From: Chloracidobacterium validum
GTDB lineage: Bacteria > Acidobacteriota > Blastocatellia > Chloracidobacteriales > Chloracidobacteriaceae
Direction: 5' to 3'
DNA: 64,000 nt
NCBI RefSeq assembly: GCF_018304825.1
Contig: NZ_CP072649.1
Span: forward strand, 186,001 to 250,000
This document shows positions 47,819-57,986 of this stretch, piece after piece; the stretch's first letter is position 1; every line of letters begins with the position of its first letter. A model generated the notes under the pieces. The model was not told where the DNA came from. It did not search any database and saw only the letters and a list, made by a program, of their open reading frames with translations. The position numbers and the translations under genes are program-made.

Positions 47819-48265
47819 TCAAGGTTCAGGGGCGAGGTCATATTCGACCGGAATCTCCGAGGCGATCAGATTCCAGACGTTGAATGACTTCATCATCGCC
47901 ATGATGAGACTCATGTTGCCTTCGATCTTGTAGTCCGGCGAGGACAGCGCCCGCTGAACGGTAATTTCGCCCCGATTGAGCCGCGCGGCTTTTTCAAACG
48001 TCGTGGTTGTGCGTGACACGTAGTTGGCGCTGAAGGGTTCTTCCCGGAGCGCCTGCCACGGGGTGGGATGGTCTTCGTACTTCCATTCAAGCGCCTTGCC
48101 TTGTTTGAACGTCCATTGGGTGCGGCGGTCTTTACCGTCTGGGCCGTCGTAGATGCGAAAGACAAACGTTCCGTTGAGCTTTTTGCCTTCTGCCAGAAAG
48201 CGCGGGTCGGTTTCCATCCGCCGCGCCATTTCGTCAAGCCATGCTTTGGAATAGAACTGGATCAT
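47819..48265 (-). CDS. SCP2 sterol-transfer-like protein
   Basis: 148 aa from the ATG at 48265, with AGGA upstream. KLNGTFVFRIYDGPDGKD, then WTFKQGKALEWKYED and YKIEGNMSLIMAMMKSFN, follow the order of an SCP2 lipid-binding fold: mixed sheet with a final hydrophobic helix and the IEGD-like turn. It would bind a hydrophobic ligand in the cytoplasm. Identification is by pattern only, without a signature motif. Confidence 0.55.
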   Translation of the reverse strand: MIQFYSKAWLDEMARRMETDPRFLAEGKKLNGTFVFRIYDGPDGKDRRTQWTFKQGKALEWKYEDHPTPWQALREEPFSANYVSRTTTTFEKAARLNRGEITVQRALSSPDYKIEGNMSLIMAMMKSFNVWNLIASEIPVEYDLAPEP

Positions 48266-48400
48266 GGTGGTTCCTAAGAAAGGGTGAGGTAGGAGATGAG
48301 GTCCGGGGGAAGCCGGTACACAGTTGTTCACCTCAGCCGCTCTGGTCAAGTCTATTCAAGGGAGCCGGTTTCTACCCGTGGCTTGGGTTGGCTGCTTGTT

Positions 48401-51561
<3,161 letters not shown>

Positions 51562-51574
51562 GGTTTGTCTTTTT

Positions 51575-51601
51575 GTCGGGGCGACGCCTGTGTCGCCCTA
51601 C
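51575..51601. repeat. REP palindrome, imperfect, beside the RAYT gene end
   Basis: GTCGGGGCGAC, a short loop and GTCGCCCTAC. It lies in the gap between RAYT and hsdR and shares the GGGGCGAC/GTCGCCC arms of the other four palindromes in this island. Confidence 0.65.
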
Positions 51602-51841
51602 GTGGGATTTTCCCGATCCAATTCCCATTGCATGGGGTTGCTGCCGATGTATTCTCGGATGCGGTTCAAGGACTCCTCATTGCGGATGATGTGTTCGTAA
51701 TAATTCCGCTGCCAAACCGGCAATCCTGGGGTGCCGCGACGGGTGTTGATGCGTTTGGCGGTAACGGATTTGAATTGGCCGATGATGGCGCCGATGGATC
51801 CTGGTTCCGGCCCAGGCGGTGTTGCATCCATCGTGTCGGTA

Positions 51842-51870
51842 GTAGGGGCGACCCGACGGGTCGCCCCTAC
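51842..51870. repeat. REP palindrome inside the RAYT gene
   Basis: Perfect arms GTAGGGGCGACCC (51842-51854) and GGGTCGCCCCTAC (51858-51870) around GAC. It encodes the VGATRRVAP segment of the transposase, in frame. Confidence 0.85.
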
Positions 51871-52122
51871 ATCATCCACAATTCGAATAATCCCATGCAC
51901 ATGATTGGGCATGACCACGAATTCATTTTCGTCCAGACGCACGTATGGGCGTAATGCGGTGGTCTTAAACCATTCCTCGCACACGATTTGACCGTATTCA
52001 TTCAACTGCATTTCCCCGCCCACCACTTCGCCAAACAAACACACCCGATCCCGCGCGACGATGGTGACAAAGTACGCGCCTGGCTGGGTGTAATCATACC
52101 CCTGTAGGCGAATGCTGCGTCG

Positions 52123-52150
52123 GTTGGGACGACCGGCCGGTCGCCCGTAC
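52123..52150. repeat. REP palindrome, imperfect, at the RAYT 5' end
   Basis: GTTGGGACGACC and GGTCGCCCGTAC form the arms of a 28-nt imperfect palindrome. It covers codons for GRPAGRPN near the RAYT N-terminus. Confidence 0.6.
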
Positions 52151-52160
52151 AGATCGTCCG

Positions 52161-52739
52161 TCATAGCCCGCGCTCCTGCAAAAATCGCTCCGCATCTTCC
52201 ACCCGCAGCTCGCCGGAAATGAGCTTCGGCAGCAATGCGTTGCGCAAGTCGGCAAGGGTGCGGGATTCGTGGATGCCGCCAACTATCCGTTCAACCAGCG
52301 GCTGAACCAGCTCGGTGAACGCTTTCGCTACTGGCTCCGGTGGCAACACAACCTCGTAGCGCGCCATCTCTGTCCAGCTTGTCCGCGGCATCTTCGTGCC
52401 TGTCGAGCCAGCGTTTGCGTACTCCACGAACGCAACGCTTGACACCTGGCCGAGAACAAACCCGAACCACTCTTTAGATCGAGGAGCTAACACAACTATG
52501 TCGGTAGAGCAGATGCCATCAATTGGCGCCACTCCGACTTTGTGGAAATAAGGCTTGTTGCCTCGTCCGTTCTGAAGCAGAACCGCATGCATCTCACGGA
52601 TCAGGCGGTTGGAAAGCGGGAAACTTTCGTTCAACCGTTGCATGCCGTGGTTCAACGCAGCAACGTAGTTGGACACTTCCGTCACATCATCTAACGGAAC
52701 GCCCGGCGCCTCCTCCAGTTCAAAGAGCAGTATTTGCAA
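52161..52739 (-). pseudogene. fic (middle) - hsdS (3' part) fusion remnant
   Basis: One open frame of 192 codons joins two genes. Codons from 52739 to about 52557 match a Fic N-terminal region (LLFELEEAPGVPLDD, SNYVAALNHGMQ, IREMHAVLLQNGRGN). From about 52556 onward it is the second target-recognition domain and C-terminal helix of HsdS: CSTDIVVLAP, GSTGTKMPRTSWTEMARY, and LLPKLISGELRVEDAERFL. The Fic catalytic HPFxxGNG region is absent, and the HsdS first half is absent. A TTG is the only start. It probably arose by deletion between fic and hsdS. Confidence 0.8.
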
Positions 52740-52784
52740 TCAAAGCTGTTTCAAAAAGAAATCTTTGTGCCTCTGACGGTAAAT

Positions 52785-53237
52785 CTATAAACCTATCTTC
52801 GTAATGTCCTCTGAAGACCCAGTGTTGTACACCGAGGATACAACGTCATATTGCAGGTCTATCGGTATATCAAAAGTCAGAAACCGCCTAACCTCATCTA
52901 GCGTTAGGCTTCGTCTTTTTCCAACGGTTGCAACATTCGCTCCCGTAACTCCCGTATCTGCCGACGATGTTCCTCCACGTCCGGCAACACCGACTCCACT
53001 ACCTCCTCCGCTTCCCGTCCCTCCAACAACTGTTGCAGAATTTTTCGTATAATTTCTGATTGTGACGGCATAAATCGCCTCCCGTAACTGATTCTCTACG
53101 TTGTCACTGAAGACTTGCACAATCTCACTTTGTAACTGCATTGCCTTCTCAAAGTCAATTAGAGAAGTACGCTTTATATTACCACCTGATTCTATTACAT
53201 ATTGCATAGAATCACGAACTAGCTCTTGTAATATCAT
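52785..53237 (-). CDS. 150-codon hypothetical frame inside the interrupted fic
   Basis: Starts ATG at 53237, overlapping the premature fic stop (ATGA), and fills almost all of the 0.5-kb segment that separates two fic fragments. N-terminal SLIDFEKAMQLQSEIVQVF and VENQLREAIYAVTIRN look like real helices. The middle is Gly/Ser/Thr-rich (VVGGTGSGGGSGVGVAGRGG). The end TLDEVRRFLTFDIPIDLQYD again looks protein-like. The segment is AT-richer than its surroundings. No family is recognised. A second frame overlaps its middle. Confidence 0.4.
   Translation of the reverse strand: MILQELVRDSMQYVIESGGNIKRTSLIDFEKAMQLQSEIVQVFSDNVENQLREAIYAVTIRNYTKNSATVVGGTGSGGGSGVGVAGRGGTSSADTGVTGANVATVGKRRSLTLDEVRRFLTFDIPIDLQYDVVSSVYNTGSSEDITKIGL
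52904..53071 (-). CDS. 55-codon Glu/Arg-rich frame overlapping the 150-codon frame
   Basis: ATG at 53071, stop at 52904. It reads MPSQSEIIRKILQQLLEG, then EAEEVVESVLPDVEEH and RRQIRELRERMLQPLEK, a credible acidic-basic helical or coiled-coil protein. It covers exactly the part where the longer frame becomes Gly-rich, so here this frame looks the more protein-like. Either it is the real gene and the long frame is its shadow, or both are used. GGGAGG lies about 8 nt upstream of the ATG. Confidence 0.45.
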   Translation of the reverse strand: MPSQSEIIRKILQQLLEGREAEEVVESVLPDVEEHRRQIRELRERMLQPLEKDEA

Positions 53238-53530
53238 TCCAATTGATCCAAGGTGGATTGCGTGCCTTCAATTTGCGAGGAAAGCACCGCCTCACGCCGC
53301 ACGTAGGCGTAGAGGAATAAATCGGGGTCGGGCAAGAGCAGGGTCACGCTGTCGAGCCGGCCCAGCGCCAAAGTCGCGCGTTCCAGCAAGCGCTGGCGCT
53401 GGTCGGTCATTTCCAGTGGTGGTTGGGGCGGCAGCGGATCCGGGAGGAACGCCCGAACGGTTTCCCCGCCGGTCACGGTAGTCTGATAGGGTCCAGTCAA
53501 GCCGCGCTTCACGAGATGACCTCTATTCAC
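53234..53530 (-). pseudogene. fic 5' fragment, copy B
   Basis: 98 codons matching a Fic-family N-terminus: GETVRAFLPDPLPPQPPLEM, RATLALGRLDSVTLLLPDP, and YVRREAVLSSQIEGTQSTLD. It stops at 53234 just after TLDQLE, where intact homologues continue LLLFE; that continuation is found 0.5 kb away at 52739. The catalytic motif is missing. It begins 65 nt after the hsdM stop. Confidence 0.75.
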
Positions 53531-53830
53531 CTTTCGTTAAATACCACCGCCAACTATTTAACGACATGGCAAATTCGTTTAATAAGTCAGGGTTTCAGTC
53601 GTATCCCAGCTCCTTCAGGTTTTTAGCAATGGCCGCATTGAGCCGTGCGGCTTCGGCTTGTTGTTCGCGCAGTTGCGCCACCAGGCGGACCATTTTTTCC
53701 TCGAACGGCTCGCCATCGTCTTCTTGGGCTTCGGCGCCGACGTAGCGGCCCGGGGTGAGCACGTGGCCGTGCTTGCGCACATCATCAATGGTGGCGGATT
53801 TGCAGAATCCGGGAATGTCGCGGTATTCCC

Positions 53831-53858
53831 GTAGGGGCGACCGGCCGGTCGCCCCTAC
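53831..53858. repeat. REP palindrome in hsdM (site 1)
   Basis: Perfect 28-nt palindrome built from arms GTAGGGGCGACCGG and CCGGTCGCCCCTAC. It reads in frame as VGATGRSPL in HsdM. Confidence 0.9.
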
Positions 53859-54007
53859 GGCATGCGTTGCCCCGACGGTTCCACGCCAGGCGTGGTACGT
53901 GTTGGCGATGCGGGCGATGTCATCATCGGTCAGTTCGCGGTGGGTGCGGTCCACCATACGGCCCATCTTGCGGGCATCAATGAAGAGGATTTCGCCACGC
54001 CGGTCGC

Positions 54008-54035
54008 GTAGGGACGGTCGGCCGACCGCCCCTAC
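54008..54035. repeat. REP palindrome in hsdM (site 2)
   Basis: Near-perfect 28-nt palindrome, arms GTAGGGACGGTCGG and CCGACCGCCCCTAC. It reads in frame as VGAVGRPSL in HsdM. Confidence 0.88.
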
Positions 54036-54328
54036 GCCGGATTTGTTTCTGGACAGGAACCACAGGCAGGCTGGTATTTGGGTGGAATAGAAGAGCTGGC
54101 CCGGCAGCGCCACCATGCAGTCCACGAGGTCGGCCTCGACGAGGTTTTTGCGGATTTCACCCTCGCCCGACCGGTTCGATGACACCGAGCCGTTCGCCAG
54201 CACGAAGTCGGCCACGCCTGCGGGTGCCAGGTGGTGCACCATGTGCTGCACCCAGGCGAAGTTGGCGTTGCCCACCGGCGGCGCGCCGTACTGCCAGCGC
54301 TTGTCCTCGCGCAGCCATTCGCCGCCTC

Positions 54329-54495
54329 AGCGCCAAGGTCGCGCGCTCCAGCAAGCGCTGGTGCTGGTCGGTCATTTCCAACGGTAGTTGGGGCGGCAGG
54401 GAATGCGGGAGAAATGCCCGAATGGTTTCTCCACCGCGCACGCTGGTCTGATAGCGTCCTGTCAAGCCGTGCTTCGTGAGATTACCTCTATTCAC
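54329..54495 (-). pseudogene. fic 5' fragment, copy A
   Basis: About 56 codons: TGRYQTSVRGGETIRAFLPH, PPQLPLEMTDQHQRLLE, RATLAL. It is nearly the same as copy B and ends abruptly at 54329, where hsdM sequence begins in another frame. It starts 79 nt after the hsdM-tail remnant at 54574. Confidence 0.75.
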
Positions 54496-54573
54496 TGCTT
54501 GTTAAATACTGACGCGCGCCATTGAGCAAAATGGTGGCTTCTGTTTAATAACGAGTTTAATAACGAGATAGTT

Positions 54574-54642
54574 TTAGCCAACCCCCAACTCCTCCAAGTT
54601 CTTGGCAAGCGCCGCATTGAGCCGCGCGGTTTCGGCGTGTTG
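54574..54642 (-). pseudogene. hsdM 3'-end remnant 2
   Basis: About 23 codons ending ETARLNAALAKNLEELGVG before a TAA at 54574. This matches the last residues of the hsdM fragment at 53595 ([19 protein letters not shown]). Upstream of 54642 the similarity stops. Confidence 0.7.
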
Positions 54643-54892
54643 TCTGGCGGGCCACGTCGCGAAATGCACGGGGCGTGCAAATAAATGCACGCGTGCATTC
54701 TTTTCCTGGCGCTGTGCATTGATGGTGTTCATTCGTGAATGACCACACGGTGCGCGGTCTGGTGCTGTAGCCACTTTGTAGGAATGCCTTAGTACATCTC
54801 TGCACCGCCTGGCCGCGTCGGGTTATTTGCACGCGTGCGATTATTTGCTTGTCAATCCATACCGTACGCCTTTCGTCGAACCTTCGATTCAG

Positions 54893-54994
54893 CCTAAGCG
54901 GCAACGGAATGAAGGCGCGATAGCCCGTGGACTGGTGGAGGTAGCGCCCTGCACGGCTGGCCTTGCTAGTAGTTGCGTTGTTCACGGCATGCAT
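54893..54994 (-). pseudogene. possible fic-like 5' fragment, copy C
   Basis: 34 codons including AGRYLHQSTGYRAFIPLPL, which resembles the opening of Fic proteins (the AF-[IL]-P-x-PL pattern also seen in copies A and B). Homology ends soon after. It starts 65 nt after the third hsdM tail, the same spacing as copy B. The region 54643-54892 holds nothing else I recognise, apart from two GCACGCGTGC palindromes. Confidence 0.45.
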
Positions 54995-55059
54995 CTCGCC
55001 GCTTGATAAACGTTGCGTTTATCTTAGCTACTGCTCGGCTCTATAAATCAACGCTGTGA

Positions 55060-55130
55060 TCAAAAAACCAGCTCCTCCAGATTCCTGGCAATCGCAGCAT
55101 CGAGCCGTGCGGCTTCGGCTTGTTGTTCGC
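55060..55130 (-). pseudogene. hsdM 3'-end remnant 3
   Basis: Reads [20 protein letters not shown] then VF and TGA at 55060, a third copy of the HsdM C-terminal tail. Sequence 55131-55408 beyond it holds no gene I can support. Confidence 0.7.
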
Positions 55131-55408
55131 TTTACCAAGACGGTGTCTTCGGGCGTCTAACGTCTAAACTCACCTGCCACCAGGAACCCCTCAGCACCGG
55201 CAAAAACCTATCCCAAGGCCAGGGCAGTGCCCTGTGATGTTGGGTCAATCATCATTCCCAGAAGCCTCGGGGTCCTCAGTGACCAGCCCGCCAGGGATTC
55301 CTTACCGCAAACGTCAGATGCCTTCCAGAACTGGCAACATGACGCACTAGTTCAGCCCCGCTCGCTAACTGCAAAGCGAGCGATGGGGGTGCCGGCTGAA
55401 ACGACCTG

Positions 55409-55744
55409 TCAGGGGCGTTCTTGCAGTTCTTTGAGAAGGGCACCGATTCCATCCGCCGCTTGATGGCTGATGTCCCTTCCAGGTTCCGGGCGATCATTCG
55501 TGACCAATGCAATACAGCGTTGCCTAATCGATTCAAGAAACGGATCGCCAATCGGATGGCCTAGAAACAAGTCAAAGGCATCATGGCAGCACGAATCCTC
55601 TGAAAGGACTTCTTCCAGAGCAATCTGAACATCCCGACGAGTAAAGCGCAAATGGGCCTTGTTAGTCCGCTGGTTAGACCAGAAGAAAAAGGTAAACGTT
55701 CCAACCACCACAAAGCCGATTAGATACCCCGTAGCCCTCATCAC
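55409..55744 (-). CDS. small membrane-anchored hypothetical protein
   Basis: 111 aa (110 if the second ATG is used). One hydrophobic segment at the N-terminus (GYLIGFVVVGTFTFFFW) followed by a basic stop-transfer region and a soluble tail with two adjacent Cys (EDSCCHDAFDLF). No family recognised. Lies between the RM island and the toxin-antitoxin pair, in accessory-type DNA. Confidence 0.5.
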   Translation of the reverse strand: MMRATGYLIGFVVVGTFTFFFWSNQRTNKAHLRFTRRDVQIALEEVLSEDSCCHDAFDLFLGHPIGDPFLESIRQRCIALVTNDRPEPGRDISHQAADGIGALLKELQERP

Positions 55745-55813
55745 TTAACGCCATGCGCATCACCTACGATGAGCCGAGTGTAGCGCGGCGAAGCCGTCCG
55801 CGAGGAGTGCAGG

Positions 55814-56173
55814 TTAGTCGCTGTTTTGTTTTTGAGACAACCAATTTGCCAAATTCTGCTGCACTCGCTTCAGACGCTCCGGTGAGATTTCACCGATCGC
55901 GCCAAGAAGTATTTCCCCAGAAACAACGGCTAAACGCCCGACCCGAATCACACTCGCAACTTTCAGCCCGCTTGGTTCAAAATCTTGATCACCATCTTTT
56001 ACAATCTCGTCGAACCCCGCAATGTATTGGCGTGTTTGCGAAGAAATCATGCAAATCAGCCAGTCATCATATTCCCCTGGAAGTTTTCCCAACAAAAGGG
56101 CGGGACGCAACTTGCTCTATTCAAGGTCAGTTTGCGGAAAACGAAAGAGAACGACTTGCCCCGCTTTTTTCAT
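55814..56173 (-). pseudogene. PemK/MazF-type toxin with internal amber stop
   Basis: Begins ATG at 56173 (MKKAGQVVLFRFPQTDLE), overlapping the antitoxin stop as ATGA. TAG at 56117-56119 stops the frame after 18 codons. The same frame resumes with SKLRPALLLGKLPGEYDDW, CMISSQT and further MazF/PemK-type strands down to 55814. In relatives the TDL..SKLRPALLL segment is continuous. One base change would restore it. The toxin ribonuclease is thus probably inactive. Confidence 0.78.
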
Positions 56174-56382
56174 GTAAAAGTAACCCTTATATCTGACACA
56201 CTGTACAAATCCTGCTCTTCCTCGATGTCTTGCATTGCCGCCGACAACGATAAAGAAGCCCAGTCCTGCTTTTCTTGCTGCTCGGCTTTCAGAATCAAAT
56301 ACTGAACAAAATTGAATAGTTCTTCCTGTAAGGAGGAGGGGAGTTTACGAGCATATTGGTATATTTTCTCGTCAAGTGTCAT
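56170..56382 (-). CDS. DUF2281-type antitoxin
   Basis: 70 aa: MTLDEKIYQYARKLPSSLQE, FVQYLILKAEQQEKQ, then AAMQDIEEEQDLYSVSDI. This is the DUF2281/VapB-like antitoxin pattern with a final DLYS-S-D-I segment. It is the first gene of a two-gene unit with the broken PemK-like toxin, overlapping it by 4 nt. The antitoxin could still repress its promoter. Confidence 0.8.
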   Translation of the reverse strand: MTLDEKIYQYARKLPSSLQEELFNFVQYLILKAEQQEKQDWASLSLSAAMQDIEEEQDLYSVSDIRVTFT

Positions 56383-56770
56383 GGCTTTACTCTATCACCT
56401 ATTATCATTCACTAATGCTACGCCACCTGTATTGATTTTACACCAATAGGCGGAGAGGTTTTGAGCTTACTTTGCAACGTTGCCCAACATAGATTAGGAG
56501 GAGAGCTATATCCACTGAGTCAAACGCTTCATTCGCTTCCACACCAGGCGTCGCCCCAACGACATAGGCCGCCCTGGAGCCTAAGCCTTTCCGACCCAAC
56601 TGGCAACCCAGGAGCAGGTCGCTGCCTTGACCTGGAATCCGGCGCTTGCTGTGTGGTTGTTTCCCTATCGCAATGTCCTCCATCGGGACGAGCTGGCCCA
56701 CTTGATTCGCTCAAAGGGTATCTTCAGACATCTTTTCCTCGCGCCTCGGCGCCGTGAGAGACAGCCGGCC
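56383..56770. other. gene-free stretch before the pigment region
   Basis: 388 bp without a frame I can support. In-frame codons upstream of the ATP-grasp start (from TTG 56627) lack family character. It probably holds promoters for the antitoxin gene (leftward) and the ATP-grasp gene (rightward). Confidence 0.4.
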
Positions 56771-57763
56771 ATGGTTGAAATTCCCGGCAACCCCCGCCTC
56801 TGGCACATCAACGTTGACTTCGAGGCCGAACTTGCCGCCTTCGTCCAGGGACGCCGCTACGTCCCGACCGGCGCCTTTGCCGCCCGCAATCAGATGGTCG
56901 CCTACAATGTGCTGCGCTACGTTGCGCGCGCCGGAGACGCCTTGCTCGTCCCCAGCGCGTGGCTTGCGCCGCTGGCTGCCGAAGCCACCCGCGCCGGTGT
57001 CGTCCTCGTCCCGCTGGAAAACCCCGGCAACCGGTCGGGCTACGAGTTCACGCCCTGGGGATGGACGCCACAGGCGTTGCGCGTGGGAGAACGCACCGGC
57101 GCGCGGTTGTCGCCGCCAGCGCTGGAGGTCGTGGCGCGGGTCAACTCAAAGGTGTACAGCCACCGGCTCGAAGCCGAGCTGGGGGTCGCGGACACCCGCG
57201 CCCGCCTGGTCACGACTGACACTGAACTCGCCGCGCAAGTGGCGCGGGCTTGTCCCCAGGCCCAGGACAAGTGGGTTGTCAAACACCCCTACGGCGTGGC
57301 CGCCCGCGAGCGCATACTAGGACGTGGGCCGTCCCTGTCCCCAGCGGCGGCTGCCTGGTGCCGCCGGCGGTTCGCCGACGGAGATACCCTGCTGTTCGAG
57401 CCGTGGCAGCCGGCCACGCGGGAATACGGCCTGTGCGGATTCATTCACCCTGACGGAAGCGTTGCGTTGCTCGGCGTCAGTCGCCCGGTGGCCAACGGCG
57501 CCGGCACGCTGGTGGGCTACGAACTGACGTCTGAACCGCCCCCGTCCGCGCTGTGGACGGTCGGGCGTCAGGTCGGCTCTCGGTTGGCCGCCGATGGCTA
57601 CCGCGGCCCCTGGGGCAGCGATGCCCTCGAACATGCCCACGGGTGGCGCTTGCTGCTCGAAATCAATGCCCGCTGGACAGTTGGATTTCTGGCGCTGGCC
57701 GCGCTGGCGCGGTCGCCGGAAGTCAGCCGCCGCTGGGTGCTCGAACCGCCACCAATTGGCTAA
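56771..57763 (+). CDS. ATP-grasp-like protein, unknown substrate
   Basis: 330 aa from the ATG at 56771; an upstream TTG at 56627 would add 48 residues of unconvincing sequence. Residues about 175-310 look like an ATP-grasp fold: DKWVVKHPYGVAARERI (ATP-binding Lys strand and loop), DTLLFEPWQPATREYGLCGF (Glu-rich acceptor strand), and LLLEINARWTVGFLALAAL (E-x-N-x-R metal site). The N-terminal 170 residues form a pre-grasp domain with PGNPRLWHINVDFEAEL. It would ligate an amine or carboxylate using ATP. It lies upstream of bchH on the same strand with 223 bp between. Confidence 0.65.
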   Translation: MVEIPGNPRLWHINVDFEAELAAFVQGRRYVPTGAFAARNQMVAYNVLRYVARAGDALLVPSAWLAPLAAEATRAGVVLVPLENPGNRSGYEFTPWGWTPQALRVGERTGARLSPPALEVVARVNSKVYSHRLEAELGVADTRARLVTTDTELAAQVARACPQAQDKWVVKHPYGVAARERILGRGPSLSPAAAAWCRRRFADGDTLLFEPWQPATREYGLCGFIHPDGSVALLGVSRPVANGAGTLVGYELTSEPPPSALWTVGRQVGSRLAADGYRGPWGSDALEHAHGWRLLLEINARWTVGFLALAALARSPEVSRRWVLEPPPIG

Positions 57764-57986
57764 ATTACCGTTCAGATGCGGCCGATTCCGGCAAAATACG
57801 GATGAACTGCAAAGAATTTTTTTGCGGCTCCGTAAATCGTTCTATAGCTTGGTTTCAGACTCACTTCCCCTCAGACCTTCCTCCCCCGCTTGAGCAACGG
57901 AAGGTGTGCGTCCCATCCGTGGGCTGCCTTCAGGCCAGTTCGATTGGCGATGGCCTGCCCTTGGAGTCACAAGAGCGTTTTCGGGT

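Larger units (their letters stand above)
51598..52164 (-). mobile_element. REP-associated tyrosine transposase (RAYT)
   Basis: 188 aa of the Y1 transposase/IS200-like fold. FVVMPNHVHGIIRIVDD is the HUH metal motif, and WQRNYYEHIIRNEESLNRIREY carries the catalytic Tyr (its core is NYYEHIIRNEE). The start RPNRRSIRLQGYDYTQPGAYF is the usual RAYT opening. It begins inside the hsdS stop codon (4-nt overlap) and separates hsdS from hsdR. REP palindromes lie at both ends and within it. No terminal inverted repeats of a full insertion sequence are seen. Confidence 0.9.
53595..54326 (-). pseudogene. hsdM: hsdM 3' half (type I methyltransferase), two in-frame REP insertions
   Basis: The frame from about 54326 ([14 protein letters not shown]) to the stop at 53595 is the C-terminal half of Hsd[29 protein letters not shown] in the place before the catalytic NPPY partner region, and [20 protein letters not shown]. 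The N-terminal half with the NPPF/Y motif is replaced by a fic fragment, so the methylase is dead. Palindromes at 53831-53858 and 54008-54035 encode [11 protein letters not shown] and GAVGRPSLR, extra loops not expected in the family, without breaking the frame. The end is [18 protein letters not shown]. Confidence 0.85.

Noticed and set aside
54643-54892. Two GCACGCGTGC palindromes, considered as recombination sites
   Set aside because: Short self-complementary GC-rich words are expected in such DNA, and no recombinase gene or flanking arms support a site.
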